Below are positions 9,787 through 18,466 of a DNA stretch of 64,000 nucleotides, one piece after another. The first letter of the stretch is position 1. Each line of letters starts with the position of its first letter. The notes under the pieces are model-generated. The model was not told the origin of the DNA and searched no databases. It saw nothing but the letters and a program-made list of their open reading frames with translations. The DNA comes from CAVSWT01 sp963731745 (GTDB lineage Bacteria > Bacteroidota > Ignavibacteria > Ignavibacteriales > Ignavibacteriaceae), in assembly GCA_963731745.1 (NCBI GenBank), contig CAVSWT010000012.1, forward strand, positions 227,983-291,982, written 5' to 3'. The position numbers and the translations under genes are program-made.

Positions 9787-9856
9787 CACTCCATTTAGAG
9801 TAGTCTAAAATTTAAATTCATATCCTTTTCTATAAAAATACCCCTATTCGTGTAGT
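9787..9856 (+). promoter_or_regulatory. Paired candidate regulator sites upstream of second response regulator
   Basis: Site 1 is CACTC-CATTTAGA-GTAGT (9787-9804). Site 2 is TACCC-CTATTCGT-GTAGT (9839-9856). The GTAGT halves are 52 bp apart, close to five helical turns. A matching pair in the same order, with 53-bp spacing, precedes the TonB receptor gene (10604-10673). No gene covers this stretch. The sites are inferred to bind one of the adjacent NarL-type regulators. Confidence 0.5.
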
Positions 9857-9956
9857 AGATAGATGCTTTTAATTAGTCTAATTTTATTTTCAAATAAAAT
9901 TTCTCAATACTAAAATTAGCTGTGGGAATATATTATAATGTTTGTTACCATTCGTC

Positions 9957-10580
9957 ATGATTAAAATCATAGTTGTTGAAGATAATGATACTATTCGTGA
10001 AGGATTAAGAATCTTAATTGATTCCTCAAAAGGGTATAGTTGTATTGCCGCATTCTCAAATTGTGATACAATGCTGGAATCAATTCAGAAATTAAACTCA
10101 GATGTGCTTTTAATAGATATTGGATTACCCGGCATGAATGGTATTGAAGGTATAAAAAAAGTAAAAGCTCTTCTTCCTGAATTAATCATTTTGGTATTAA
10201 CAATTTATGAAGAGAATGAATTAATATTTGAAGCTCTTTGCGCGGGTGCTTCGGGTTATATTGTTAAAAGAACTTCACATTTAAAACTTATAGAGGCAAT
10301 AAAAGAAGGATACAAAGGCGGCACGCCGATGAGCTCTAATATTGCTAGAAAAGTAATAGCGTTTTTCCAACAGAAAAAACAACTCAATAATAATAATTCC
10401 TCAGTATTGTCATTTCAGGAAAAAGAAGTTTTGAGTAAACTGATTGAAGGTAGCAGCATAAAAGCAATAGCTGATTCGCTTTCAATTAGCGTGGAAAATG
10501 TTAGAGGTAACTTTAAGAATATTTACATGAAGCTGCACAATTTTGCTGGCAAAAAGTCCGTTGCAAATATATTTAAATAA
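9957..10580 (+). CDS. Second NarL-family response regulator, divergent DNA-binding domain
   Basis: This paralogue of the regulator at 9066 is best read from the ATG at 9957 (MIKIIVVEDND, 208 codons with stop). A longer frame starts at TTG 9942, but the ATG aligns with the paralogue's first residue. The receiver keeps the acidic pair and Asp54 (LIDIGLPGMNG) and a Lys in IVKRTS. The HTH part has drifted: LSFQEKEVL replaces LTPREKEIL, ENVRGNFKNIYMKLH replaces ETVRFHFRNIYKKLH, and the tail is short. It may bind a different site, bind weakly, or act by dimerising with the first regulator. It is preceded by one copy of the paired-site motif, so it may itself be a target of the system. Confidence 0.88.
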   Translation: MIKIIVVEDNDTIREGLRILIDSSKGYSCIAAFSNCDTMLESIQKLNSDVLLIDIGLPGMNGIEGIKKVKALLPELIILVLTIYEENELIFEALCAGASGYIVKRTSHLKLIEAIKEGYKGGTPMSSNIARKVIAFFQQKKQLNNNNSSVLSFQEKEVLSKLIEGSSIKAIADSLSISVENVRGNFKNIYMKLHNFAGKKSVANIFK

Positions 10581-10994
10581 AGCTATGTTTCCGGCAGTAA
10601 AACCACTCCATATATGTAGTATGGAAGGGGATTTGGATAAGGATTATGAATAAAATACCCTTGTTTAGGTAGTGGACTGAAGTTGGTTAAATCAATAGGT
10701 TACAGTGATAGTAATATTTTAAAACTGTTAATTTTGTGATAAGTGGTTTCACACAATTTATTTCTTACCTGATGACCTGGATGCGTTTTAATTAAAATCG
10801 TTAAAATTATTATTTTAACTTGAATAAGAGAGATGAGTAAAATAATTTTTTATACTACTAGAATTTCAAATTGTAGTAATGGTTTACCCAATTTTAGGGG
10901 CTCCGAACATCATTTTTTTTCAAAGAAATCTGCAACATTATTTTTAATTATTAAGAGTAATGAATAATATTTTTATTTTATCCCGGAGGGATTA
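10581..10994. other. 414-bp gene-free leader of locus A
   Basis: No convincing gene lies here. It holds the second pair of candidate regulator sites (10604-10673). An inverted repeat of the GTAGT half-site follows (TACTAC 10853-10858, GTAGTA 10873-10878, 14 bases between). The strong ribosome binding site CGGAGGG of the TonB receptor gene is near 10983-10990. The length and motif content point to a regulated promoter for the locus A operon. Confidence 0.6.
10604..10673 (+). promoter_or_regulatory. Paired candidate regulator sites upstream of TonB receptor operon (locus A)
   Basis: Site 1 is CACTCCATATATGTAGT (10604-10620). Site 2 is TACCC-TTGTTTAG-GTAGT (10656-10673). The GTAGT halves are 53 bp apart. 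Order and spacing match the pair at 9787-9856, while the sequence between the sites is not conserved. That pattern favours protein-binding sites over a simple DNA duplication. Confidence 0.5.
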
Positions 10995-13808
10995 ATGAGA
11001 TTTTTGCTACAATCTATTTTTACAACACTACTAATATTTCTGCTTTTTACTTTTAATATTAATGCGCAATCCGGAAAAATTTCAGGAAAAACCATTGATG
11101 CTACAACCGGGGAACCGCTGCCGTTTGTTAATATTATTATTTTAGGCACTTCAATGGGTGCTGCTTCCGATGCAGACGGTCAATATTATATAATTAATGT
11201 TCCGCCTGCAATCTATTCGGTAAAAGCTTCTGCTATTGGATACAACCCACTTACAGTAGAAAACATTAGTGTTTCTTCCGGCTTTACCACTAATTTAGAT
11301 TTTAAACTTTCTTCAACCACACTTGAGCTTGGTCAAGATGTAGTTGTGGTCGCAGCAAAACCATTAGTTCAAAAAGATCTTACTGCATCAACGGCTACAG
11401 TAGGGGCAGATGTAATTTCAAGTTTACCTGTAACAGAAATCAGCGATGTACTTCAGCTTCAAGCCGGCGTTGTTTCTTCAGGCAGTGATATTCATTTAAG
11501 AGGCGGAAGAAAAGGACAAATTGCTTATCAAATTGACGGGGTGCCGGTAACGGATGCATATGACGGAAGCACGGTTATTGATGTTAGCGCTAATGCCGTT
11601 CAAGAACTTCAAGTGATAAGCGGTGCTTTTAATGCTGAATATGGTCAGGCAATGTCCGGCATAGTTAATATTGTAACCAAAGACGGATCGAATGATTTTA
11701 AAGGGTCAATTCAATCTTATATTGGAGATTACGTTTCAAATAAAACCGATAAGTTTTGGGATATAAATAATATTAATCCTACTTCAATCAGAAGTTTTGA
11801 AGGAAGTTTAAGCGGCCCAATTCTTAATGATAAATTATTCTTTTATACTACAGGAAGATACTATTATAACACAGGATGGCTTTATGGCCGAAGAATATTT
11901 TTACCAACGGATATAGCTTTTGAAGTATCAGGTTCCGGCGGAGGACAATTTTTTGTAACTCATAGCGGTGATAGTGCTTATGTTCCAATGAATCCTAATG
12001 AACGAGTATATGGACAGGGTAAATTAACTTATAGATTAATGCAGGGAATGAAAGTCCATTATAATTTTATTTACGATGGGCAAAATTATCAAGATTACAA
12101 TCATAGTCGTAGATTAACACCCGACAATAATTTGCAGCGAATGAGGAAGGGTTTATCTAATACTTTATCAATAAATCATGCAATAAGCCAATCAAGTTTT
12201 TATAATCTAAACTTTTCTTATTTCTTTAAAAATTATAATCAATATTTGTATAAAGATATTAATGATCCAGCCAACCCATATAGAGATATATTCGGTAATA
12301 CTACAATTACACAATACGTTAATAATGACATTAGACAGACTCCCCCTTATAGTTTTGACGTAGGCGGAACAGATTACAGCCGATTTAATAGAAGTACCAG
12401 CACATATTCTGCAAAACTTGATTGGACTACCCAATTAAATCAAGAATTGAATATTCAGTTCGGTGGTGAGTTTAAACAGAATAGGATTTATTATCATGAT
12501 ATCACCTTATATCCAAGTTATGATTCTCTTGGAAGGTTAGGTGTCACTGTTCCCCTTATATCAACCACAGAAAACAATGAATATCTTCACAAACCCCAGG
12601 AAGGTGCATTTTACGTTCAATCAAAATTAGAGGCATTCAATTTAATTTTTAACCTTGGTGTAAGATTGGATGTGTTTAACCCTGATGGAGTTGTTCTGGC
12701 AGATCAAACTGATCCGAATATAAATAATCCATTAAAACCTGACAACAAATTTTTTGATACAAATGGAAATGGCGTTCAGGATCCTGGCGAAGCATCAAAA
12801 ACTGTTGCTGACAGAGAATCATATTGGTACAAAAAAGCAACTATTAAATATCAAGTTAGTCCCCGAATTGGTTTAGCTTTTCCTATCACTGATAAAGGGG
12901 TTATCCATTTTTCGTACGGGCATTTTTTACAACAGCCTTCTTATGAGCTAATGTATACAAATCCTGAATTTGAGTTAGGTGTTGGTTCAGGAAATCAAGG
13001 GTTATTCGGAAATGCAGATCTAAAACCTCAAAAAACTGTTAAAGGTGAAATCGGATTACAGCAGCAAATTGGTGATGATATTGCAGTTGATGTAACTGTA
13101 TTTTTCGAAGACTTTAGAAATTTAACTGGAACTCAAACAGATGAAATATTAGTTTATGGTAAAGCTCAAAGTTACAGCAAGTATGCAAATTCCGATTTTG
13201 GCTTTTCAAAAGGATTTATAATAAAATTTGAAAAGAGATTCTCAGGTGGTTTAGCTACTAATATCGATTATACTTATTCTGTAACAAAAGGTAATGCTTC
13301 AAACCCTGCTGATGCTCGCGATGCAATAACCGGCGGAGCTTTGCCTGAAACATTTATAGCCCCTTTGAATTGGGACCAAACTCATACGTTAAATCTTTCG
13401 GTAGCTTATAATACGAGTGATTATGGCTTTTCTGTAATTGGTAATTTTTATTCTGGTCAGCCTTTTACTCCGGGCGTAAACAAAAATACACTTGTAACTC
13501 AAAATGCTTTTCCAAGGAATAGCCAAAATAAACCTACAATATTTAATCTTGATTTGAGAGCTTATAAAGATTTTCCAATCGGAAGTACAAATTTAACTTT
13601 ATTCGCAAAAGTATTTAATGTATTAGATTTAGATAATCCAACGAATGTTTATGATAATTCAGGAGATCCCCAATTTACATTTGATGAACTTGATGCTGAA
13701 AAAATAAATCCAGCATTATATTATAACACTCTAGATCAGCTATATACAAACCCTTCTTTTTTCTCTGAGCCAAGACGTGTTGAAGTTGGATTTTCGTATA
13801 ACTTTTAA
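10995..13808 (+). CDS. TonB-dependent receptor with carboxypeptidase-regulatory-like N-terminal domain (locus A)
   Basis: The 937-aa outer-membrane receptor has a signal peptide ending near NINAQ and a CarboxypepD_reg-like domain (about 27-110; GKISGKTIDATTGEPLP). A plug follows (about 120-235; RGGRKGQIAYQIDGVPV, then AEYGQAMSGIVNIVTKDG), then a long beta-barrel ending in an aromatic residue (VEVGFSYNF). Such receptors import large or bulky ligands using TonB energy. There is no SusD gene beside it; instead a 1191-aa T9SS-type protein follows after 20 bp. A strong SD (GGAGGG) precedes the ATG. The receptor at 57453 is its paralogue, sharing the KPLVQKDLT segment and general layout. The ligand is unknown. 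Confidence 0.93.
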   Translation: MRFLLQSIFTTLLIFLLFTFNINAQSGKISGKTIDATTGEPLPFVNIIILGTSMGAASDADGQYYIINVPPAIYSVKASAIGYNPLTVENISVSSGFTTNLDFKLSSTTLELGQDVVVVAAKPLVQKDLTASTATVGADVISSLPVTEISDVLQLQAGVVSSGSDIHLRGGRKGQIAYQIDGVPVTDAYDGSTVIDVSANAVQELQVISGAFNAEYGQAMSGIVNIVTKDGSNDFKGSIQSYIGDYVSNKTDKFWDINNINPTSIRSFEGSLSGPILNDKLFFYTTGRYYYNTGWLYGRRIFLPTDIAFEVSGSGGGQFFVTHSGDSAYVPMNPNERVYGQGKLTYRLMQGMKVHYNFIYDGQNYQDYNHSRRLTPDNNLQRMRKGLSNTLSINHAISQSSFYNLNFSYFFKNYNQYLYKDINDPANPYRDIFGNTTITQYVNNDIRQTPPYSFDVGGTDYSRFNRSTSTYSAKLDWTTQLNQELNIQFGGEFKQNRIYYHDITLYPSYDSLGRLGVTVPLISTTENNEYLHKPQEGAFYVQSKLEAFNLIFNLGVRLDVFNPDGVVLADQTDPNINNPLKPDNKFFDTNGNGVQDPGEASKTVADRESYWYKKATIKYQVSPRIGLAFPITDKGVIHFSYGHFLQQPSYELMYTNPEFELGVGSGNQGLFGNADLKPQKTVKGEIGLQQQIGDDIAVDVTVFFEDFRNLTGTQTDEILVYGKAQSYSKYANSDFGFSKGFIIKFEKRFSGGLATNIDYTYSVTKGNASNPADARDAITGGALPETFIAPLNWDQTHTLNLSVAYNTSDYGFSVIGNFYSGQPFTPGVNKNTLVTQNAFPRNSQNKPTIFNLDLRAYKDFPIGSTNLTLFAKVFNVLDLDNPTNVYDNSGDPQFTFDELDAEKINPALYYNTLDQLYTNPSFFSEPRRVEVGFSYNF

Positions 13809-13828
13809 AATTATTAAGGCAGTTTAAT

Positions 13829-16800
13829 ATGCATAAATTTACTAAATATTTAATCTTAATCGGATTAACATTTCTAAGTGTGCAAATGTTTGCTCAGCGC
13901 GGTGATCCTACTTTATTATCTATTGGGCTGCATACTGGCAATAGAATTGGAATATCATTTCACAATGATGGACAAATAGCCGGTATTTTATCAGGAGTGG
14001 ATATTAGAGGTGAATGGCCGTTCGGCTCCGGCGAAAATTATATTGGTGATTGTATTCCATTAATTGGGGTAGAATTTATTAACGATTTAAATGATACTTT
14101 GCATTCTGTAATCATTTCACGCGGTCCTCGTAGCCATCAGAGCGAAGAAAAAAGTCCGATCGATAATCATTTTTGGGGATGGAATCCAATCCCAGGATTT
14201 AGAAATCCAAATTACGAATCTGTTGCAATGAGTCACCTTCCGGATTCCTGGCCTATTGAAGGTTGGAATGATCCCATTGCGAAAAATTGGAAAGATAGTG
14301 ATGGAAAAACACAATGGTTCGGATATTTCGGGCGCGGAATTATTAATGCTGATCAAGAAAGCTTATTTGATGCTGACGACCAAGCTGATGATGAATTCAA
14401 CTTTTTAAATTATAATCCAGCAAACCCAATTTTTCTTCCCGATAAAAATGATCCAACCCGGCATGGTATGGGATTGAGAATGAGAGTTCGAGGATTTCAA
14501 TGGTCCAACTTTTTAGCTGAGGATGCAATTTTCTGGTTATATGATATTACTAATGAAGGATCTACAATTTATAGAAAAGCTGATTTTGGTACTGTAGTTG
14601 GTACGCTGGCCGGCGGCGACGGCGATAGCGGTGATGACCTTGGCTTTTTTGATGTTGAAAACTGGATTACTTACTCATGGGATAGTGATGGCATAGGAAA
14701 TCATGGACAAAAAGTTGGTTACGTTGGTTACGCTTTCCTTGAATCTCCTGGAAATCCTTACGATGGGATTGATAATGATAATGATGATAATGTTGAAGTA
14801 GGAAGTACATTAACATATACACCAACTGCGCCTAAATTTGTAGCCTCCGATTTCGATTCCATAAAATACAATGCAGGCGATAAAGTTGTGTTAATTGATC
14901 CTGTTACCTATGAAAGAACATTACATACAGTTACTCCTACTTCTGATACAGTTTATTCATTAGGTGTTAGATTCATCATTGAACCTGGTAAAACATATTT
15001 TAGAGAAGGAAATATTGCATCTATAGTTAATGGTGTGGCTACTCCATCTCCATCTGCTTATGATGGTATTGATAATGACCTGGATGGATTGATCGATGAA
15101 AACGAAACTATTCATTATCTGACAAGAATAAATAAAGGCCTGGAAGGATTACGTTATATAAATTATGTAACCGGAGCCGGAGTAACCGACCTTTTAATTG
15201 ATGAAAAAAGAGATAACAATATTGATGAAGACGGTGATTGGACTGCTCAATTTGATGATGTTGGTATTGACGGATTAGGCCCTCAAGACAATGATTACCC
15301 AGGACCGGATTTCGGCGAAGGCAATGGAGTTCCCGACCAAGGAGAACCTAATTTTGGAAGAACCGATCCGGATGAATCAGATCAAATCGGATTAACGAGT
15401 TTTAATTTCTTCAATATAAATGCTTCTCCTGATATGAGAAATGATTCTTTACTTTGGGGAAGAATGACTCCTGGTAGATTCGATGTAATTTCACCTGTTC
15501 CTCAGGATGGCGATTTTATTTATGCATCAGGTTATTTTCCCTTAATCCCAAGCAATGGAAATCCTGAAGTTAAAGAAAGATTTTCGGTCTCATTACTTTT
15601 CGGTGAAGATCTGAATGATATTGTTGGGAATAAAGATATTGTTCAGCAAATATATAATGCGGGATATAAATTCCCTCAACCTCCGCGGAAACCTAAAATT
15701 AAACTTACGCAGGAAGATGGAAATGTAGTCATCTATTGGAACGGAGATAAGACTGAAAACGATAGAGATTTTATAACTAAGAAAAGAGATTTTGAAGGAT
15801 ACAAAATTTACAGAGCAACAGATGCAAGCTTTCAAGATTCACGTATAATTACAAATGGCAGAGGTATTTTAACTTTCGATCAGCCTTTAAAACAATTTGA
15901 CCTCGTCGATTCTATTAAAGGTTATTTTTATCCTTCACAAAGACAATTAGAACAAGTTGGCGGTATAACTTTCTTTTTGGGCGACAACACAGGAATTGTA
16001 AATAAATTTGTTGATACAGATGTTATAAAAGGGCAAACATATTATTATGCAGTTTGCGCTTATGATGCCGGCGATGCAAGCCTGGATATTTTCCCGACTG
16101 AAAATAGCAAATTTATACGAAGGTCAAACATTGGACAAATAATTACGGATGATAATACGGGATACATAACTCCAGGCGCACGTCCAATTGGATATCAGGA
16201 TGCGGTATTGTCTAATTTTCAAAAATCTCCAAATTTTATCGGTACCGGCTCAGTTTCAATTGATATCATCGATGATGAGACTATAAAACCTGGATATTCA
16301 TATAAAGTTGTTTTCCAGGATACCGGAGCTGCTAATAATACAAAAAGCTGGTCATTGCTTGATTTGCAGACACCCGATACTGTTTATGTTCCACTTTCTG
16401 GTGAAACAAAAATTCTCGCTCCTTTAGAATCAATTTCGCTGCCGAGCGGAACAGATACTATTTATGTGAACGGATCTCGATTTGCAGTTAGTGGTAACAC
16501 ATATACTGCACCTTATGATTCGTTGGTGAATCAATCTTCTGTCTTCAATGGTAATACGCCCGTGAATCACGGATTCCGTATGCAGCTTTCGCCCGATCAG
16601 GTGATTAAATTGGATACAACAGATTCAGGATTTGAAAACACTACTTCTCCAATTACCAACTATACTTTTACAGTGGTTGATGCAACCAATAAAGGTGTTA
16701 CATATCCTAATGATTATGTGATTGAATTTTATAATACCATAGTAGACACATCGCGCGCAGATACTTTATTGCCAAAACGTTCTACAAATGTTTTTGCTGC

Positions 16801-17404
16801 TACACCGGTTAACTTTAAAGTGAAAAATGTTACACAAAACAAATACATTGATTTCCTTTATAAACGTACCGGCCTTATTTCAGCAAGTTATTCCATAATA
16901 TTCAAAGAATTAATAAATAATCAATTAAGGAATACCTGGAGAGTAAGTATAGATTATGCTTCGGACCAGCCATTAGAACAAAACGGCACATTAACACTTA
17001 TAACTTCAAAGCCTTTCAGCAGCTCAGATTTTGTGACCTTTACAATGAAAGGCGCCGAGATTGATAAAACTATTGCCAAAACCGATATGGACAATATTAA
17101 AGTTGTTCCAAATCCTTATGTAGTTACCCATGAAGCAGAAGCAAGCTTACTTAGTACTCAAACTAGCGGAAGAGGCGAAAGAGAAATTAGATTCACTCAC
17201 GTTCCGCCTGGAAGTAAAATTTCTATCTTTACAGTAAGAGGTGAATTAATTAAAACACTTACGCATGATGACCTATTTGTTGGAGATGTTTACTGGAATC
17301 TTCGAACGGACGAAAATTTAGATGCTGCATTTGGTGTTTATGTGTTTGTAGTGGAATCTCCCAGTATAGGTACAAAAATCGGCAAATTCGCCCTTATTAA
17401 ATAA
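13829..17404 (+). CDS. Large secreted protein with Asp-rich repeats, FN3-like region and T9SS C-terminal domain (locus A)
   Basis: The 1191-aa product has a signal peptide (ending FAQ). It contains Asp-rich, EF-hand/thrombospondin-3-like calcium-type motifs (DGIDNDNDDN near 312, DGIDNDLDGLIDEN near 412, NNIDEDGDW near 463). A fibronectin-III-like stretch lies around 617-760 (PRKPKIKLTQEDGNVVIYW, FEGYKIYRATD). The C-terminal region begins VVPNPY near 1092 and ends GVYVFVVES...KIGKFALIK, which fits a T9SS sorting domain. It lies 20 bp after a TonB receptor and 10 bp before a PorV-like gene. I do not recognise an enzymatic domain. By position it may take the role SusD-like proteins play elsewhere. 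The protein at 60217 is its paralogue (shared RGFQWS, DxIFW and GRGER segments). Confidence 0.82.
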   Translation: MHKFTKYLILIGLTFLSVQMFAQRGDPTLLSIGLHTGNRIGISFHNDGQIAGILSGVDIRGEWPFGSGENYIGDCIPLIGVEFINDLNDTLHSVIISRGPRSHQSEEKSPIDNHFWGWNPIPGFRNPNYESVAMSHLPDSWPIEGWNDPIAKNWKDSDGKTQWFGYFGRGIINADQESLFDADDQADDEFNFLNYNPANPIFLPDKNDPTRHGMGLRMRVRGFQWSNFLAEDAIFWLYDITNEGSTIYRKADFGTVVGTLAGGDGDSGDDLGFFDVENWITYSWDSDGIGNHGQKVGYVGYAFLESPGNPYDGIDNDNDDNVEVGSTLTYTPTAPKFVASDFDSIKYNAGDKVVLIDPVTYERTLHTVTPTSDTVYSLGVRFIIEPGKTYFREGNIASIVNGVATPSPSAYDGIDNDLDGLIDENETIHYLTRINKGLEGLRYINYVTGAGVTDLLIDEKRDNNIDEDGDWTAQFDDVGIDGLGPQDNDYPGPDFGEGNGVPDQGEPNFGRTDPDESDQIGLTSFNFFNINASPDMRNDSLLWGRMTPGRFDVISPVPQDGDFIYASGYFPLIPSNGNPEVKERFSVSLLFGEDLNDIVGNKDIVQQIYNAGYKFPQPPRKPKIKLTQEDGNVVIYWNGDKTENDRDFITKKRDFEGYKIYRATDASFQDSRIITNGRGILTFDQPLKQFDLVDSIKGYFYPSQRQLEQVGGITFFLGDNTGIVNKFVDTDVIKGQTYYYAVCAYDAGDASLDIFPTENSKFIRRSNIGQIITDDNTGYITPGARPIGYQDAVLSNFQKSPNFIGTGSVSIDIIDDETIKPGYSYKVVFQDTGAANNTKSWSLLDLQTPDTVYVPLSGETKILAPLESISLPSGTDTIYVNGSRFAVSGNTYTAPYDSLVNQSSVFNGNTPVNHGFRMQLSPDQVIKLDTTDSGFENTTSPITNYTFTVVDATNKGVTYPNDYVIEFYNTIVDTSRADTLLPKRSTNVFAATPVNFKVKNVTQNKYIDFLYKRTGLISASYSIIFKELINNQLRNTWRVSIDYASDQPLEQNGTLTLITSKPFSSSDFVTFTMKGAEIDKTIAKTDMDNIKVVPNPYVVTHEAEASLLSTQTSGRGEREIRFTHVPPGSKISIFTVRGELIKTLTHDDLFVGDVYWNLRTDENLDAAFGVYVFVVESPSIGTKIGKFALIK

Positions 17405-17414
17405 CGGAGACTGT

Positions 17415-18416
17415 ATGAAAAAATTTTTATTATTATTTATAATTCCATTCTGCATTTCTTTCGGGCAGACCAAAGTGGGTTCTACAGCCGCACCGTTTTT
17501 AGATATTGCTGTTGGGCCAAAAGCTATTGCAATGGGAGGAGCATTTGTGGCTACTGCCAATGATGTAACTGCATTATTTTGGAACCCTGCAGGTGCTTCA
17601 CGTTCTCAGTCCAATGGTGCATATTTCACTTATTCAAAATGGTTTGCAGATATAAATTATAATTGGGCCGGAGCAATGCTGAGTATGGAAGGTGCGGGAA
17701 CTGTTGGCTTAAGTGTTGGTTATCTTGATTATGGCGATTTGGAAGTAACTACATTAAGAGAACCAGATGGAACCGGCGAAATGTTTAATCCGAAAGACCT
17801 TGTAATTGGACTTACCTATGCATATAATCTTACTGATAGATTTTCAATTGGCGGTAATATTAAATATATAAATCAACGAATTTGGAATACCTCAGCAAGT
17901 GCTGTGGCGATTGATATTGGAACACTTTTCATATCTGATATTTACGGACTACGAATTGGAGCAACCATTTCAAATTTTGGTACTGATATGCAATTAGATG
18001 GAAAGAGCTTATATGTTCAATACGACATAAATTCCCAGATCAAAGGAAATAATGACCAAATTCTTGCTAAGCTTAACACCGATTCTTATCCGCTTCCATT
18101 AACTTTCAGGGTGGGATTAGCAATGGATGTTTTAAATATTGAAAATCATCGTTTTACGCTTGCTCTTGATGCACAGCATCCAAATGATAATGCGGAATCT
18201 TTGAATGCCGGTGCAGAATATACTTTGTTTAACTTACTGTCACTAAGAGGCGGATATAAATCACTATTCTTGGATAACACACAGGAAGGATTGACTTTAG
18301 GTTTTGGATTAAATTATGACTTTAGTAACAGTTTAGGATTATCTGTTGATTATTCATATCAAGATTTTGGAATACTTGAAAATACTCAGCAATTTTCTTT
18401 AGGAATTAAATTTTAA
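17415..18416 (+). CDS. PorV/PorQ-family outer-membrane barrel protein (locus A)
   Basis: The 333-aa product has a signal peptide (ending SFGQ), the family start TAAPFLDIAVGPKAIAMGGAFVATANDVTALFWNPAG, split here as TAAPFLDIAVGPKAIAMGG and AFVATANDVTALFWNPAG, and alternating barrel strands to a terminal FSLGIKF. PorV shuttles T9SS cargo to the attachment complex; this broader family is common in Ignavibacteria. It follows the large T9SS-type protein by 10 bp with a GGAG ribosome binding site, so it is in the same operon. Whether it is a general PorV or one dedicated to this locus cannot be told from sequence. A truncated paralogue sits at 63489. Confidence 0.88.
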   Translation: MKKFLLLFIIPFCISFGQTKVGSTAAPFLDIAVGPKAIAMGGAFVATANDVTALFWNPAGASRSQSNGAYFTYSKWFADINYNWAGAMLSMEGAGTVGLSVGYLDYGDLEVTTLREPDGTGEMFNPKDLVIGLTYAYNLTDRFSIGGNIKYINQRIWNTSASAVAIDIGTLFISDIYGLRIGATISNFGTDMQLDGKSLYVQYDINSQIKGNNDQILAKLNTDSYPLPLTFRVGLAMDVLNIENHRFTLALDAQHPNDNAESLNAGAEYTLFNLLSLRGGYKSLFLDNTQEGLTLGFGLNYDFSNSLGLSVDYSYQDFGILENTQQFSLGIKF

Positions 18417-18466
18417 TTACTTTAAGTAATTGAAAGTACATGAACTAACAATATAAGGAGATCGTT

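Noticed and set aside
10585..10653. 22-codon frame (MFPAVKPLHICSMEGDLDKD...) inside the locus A leader
   Set aside because: Very short, overlaps the candidate regulator site, no clear ribosome binding site or homology.
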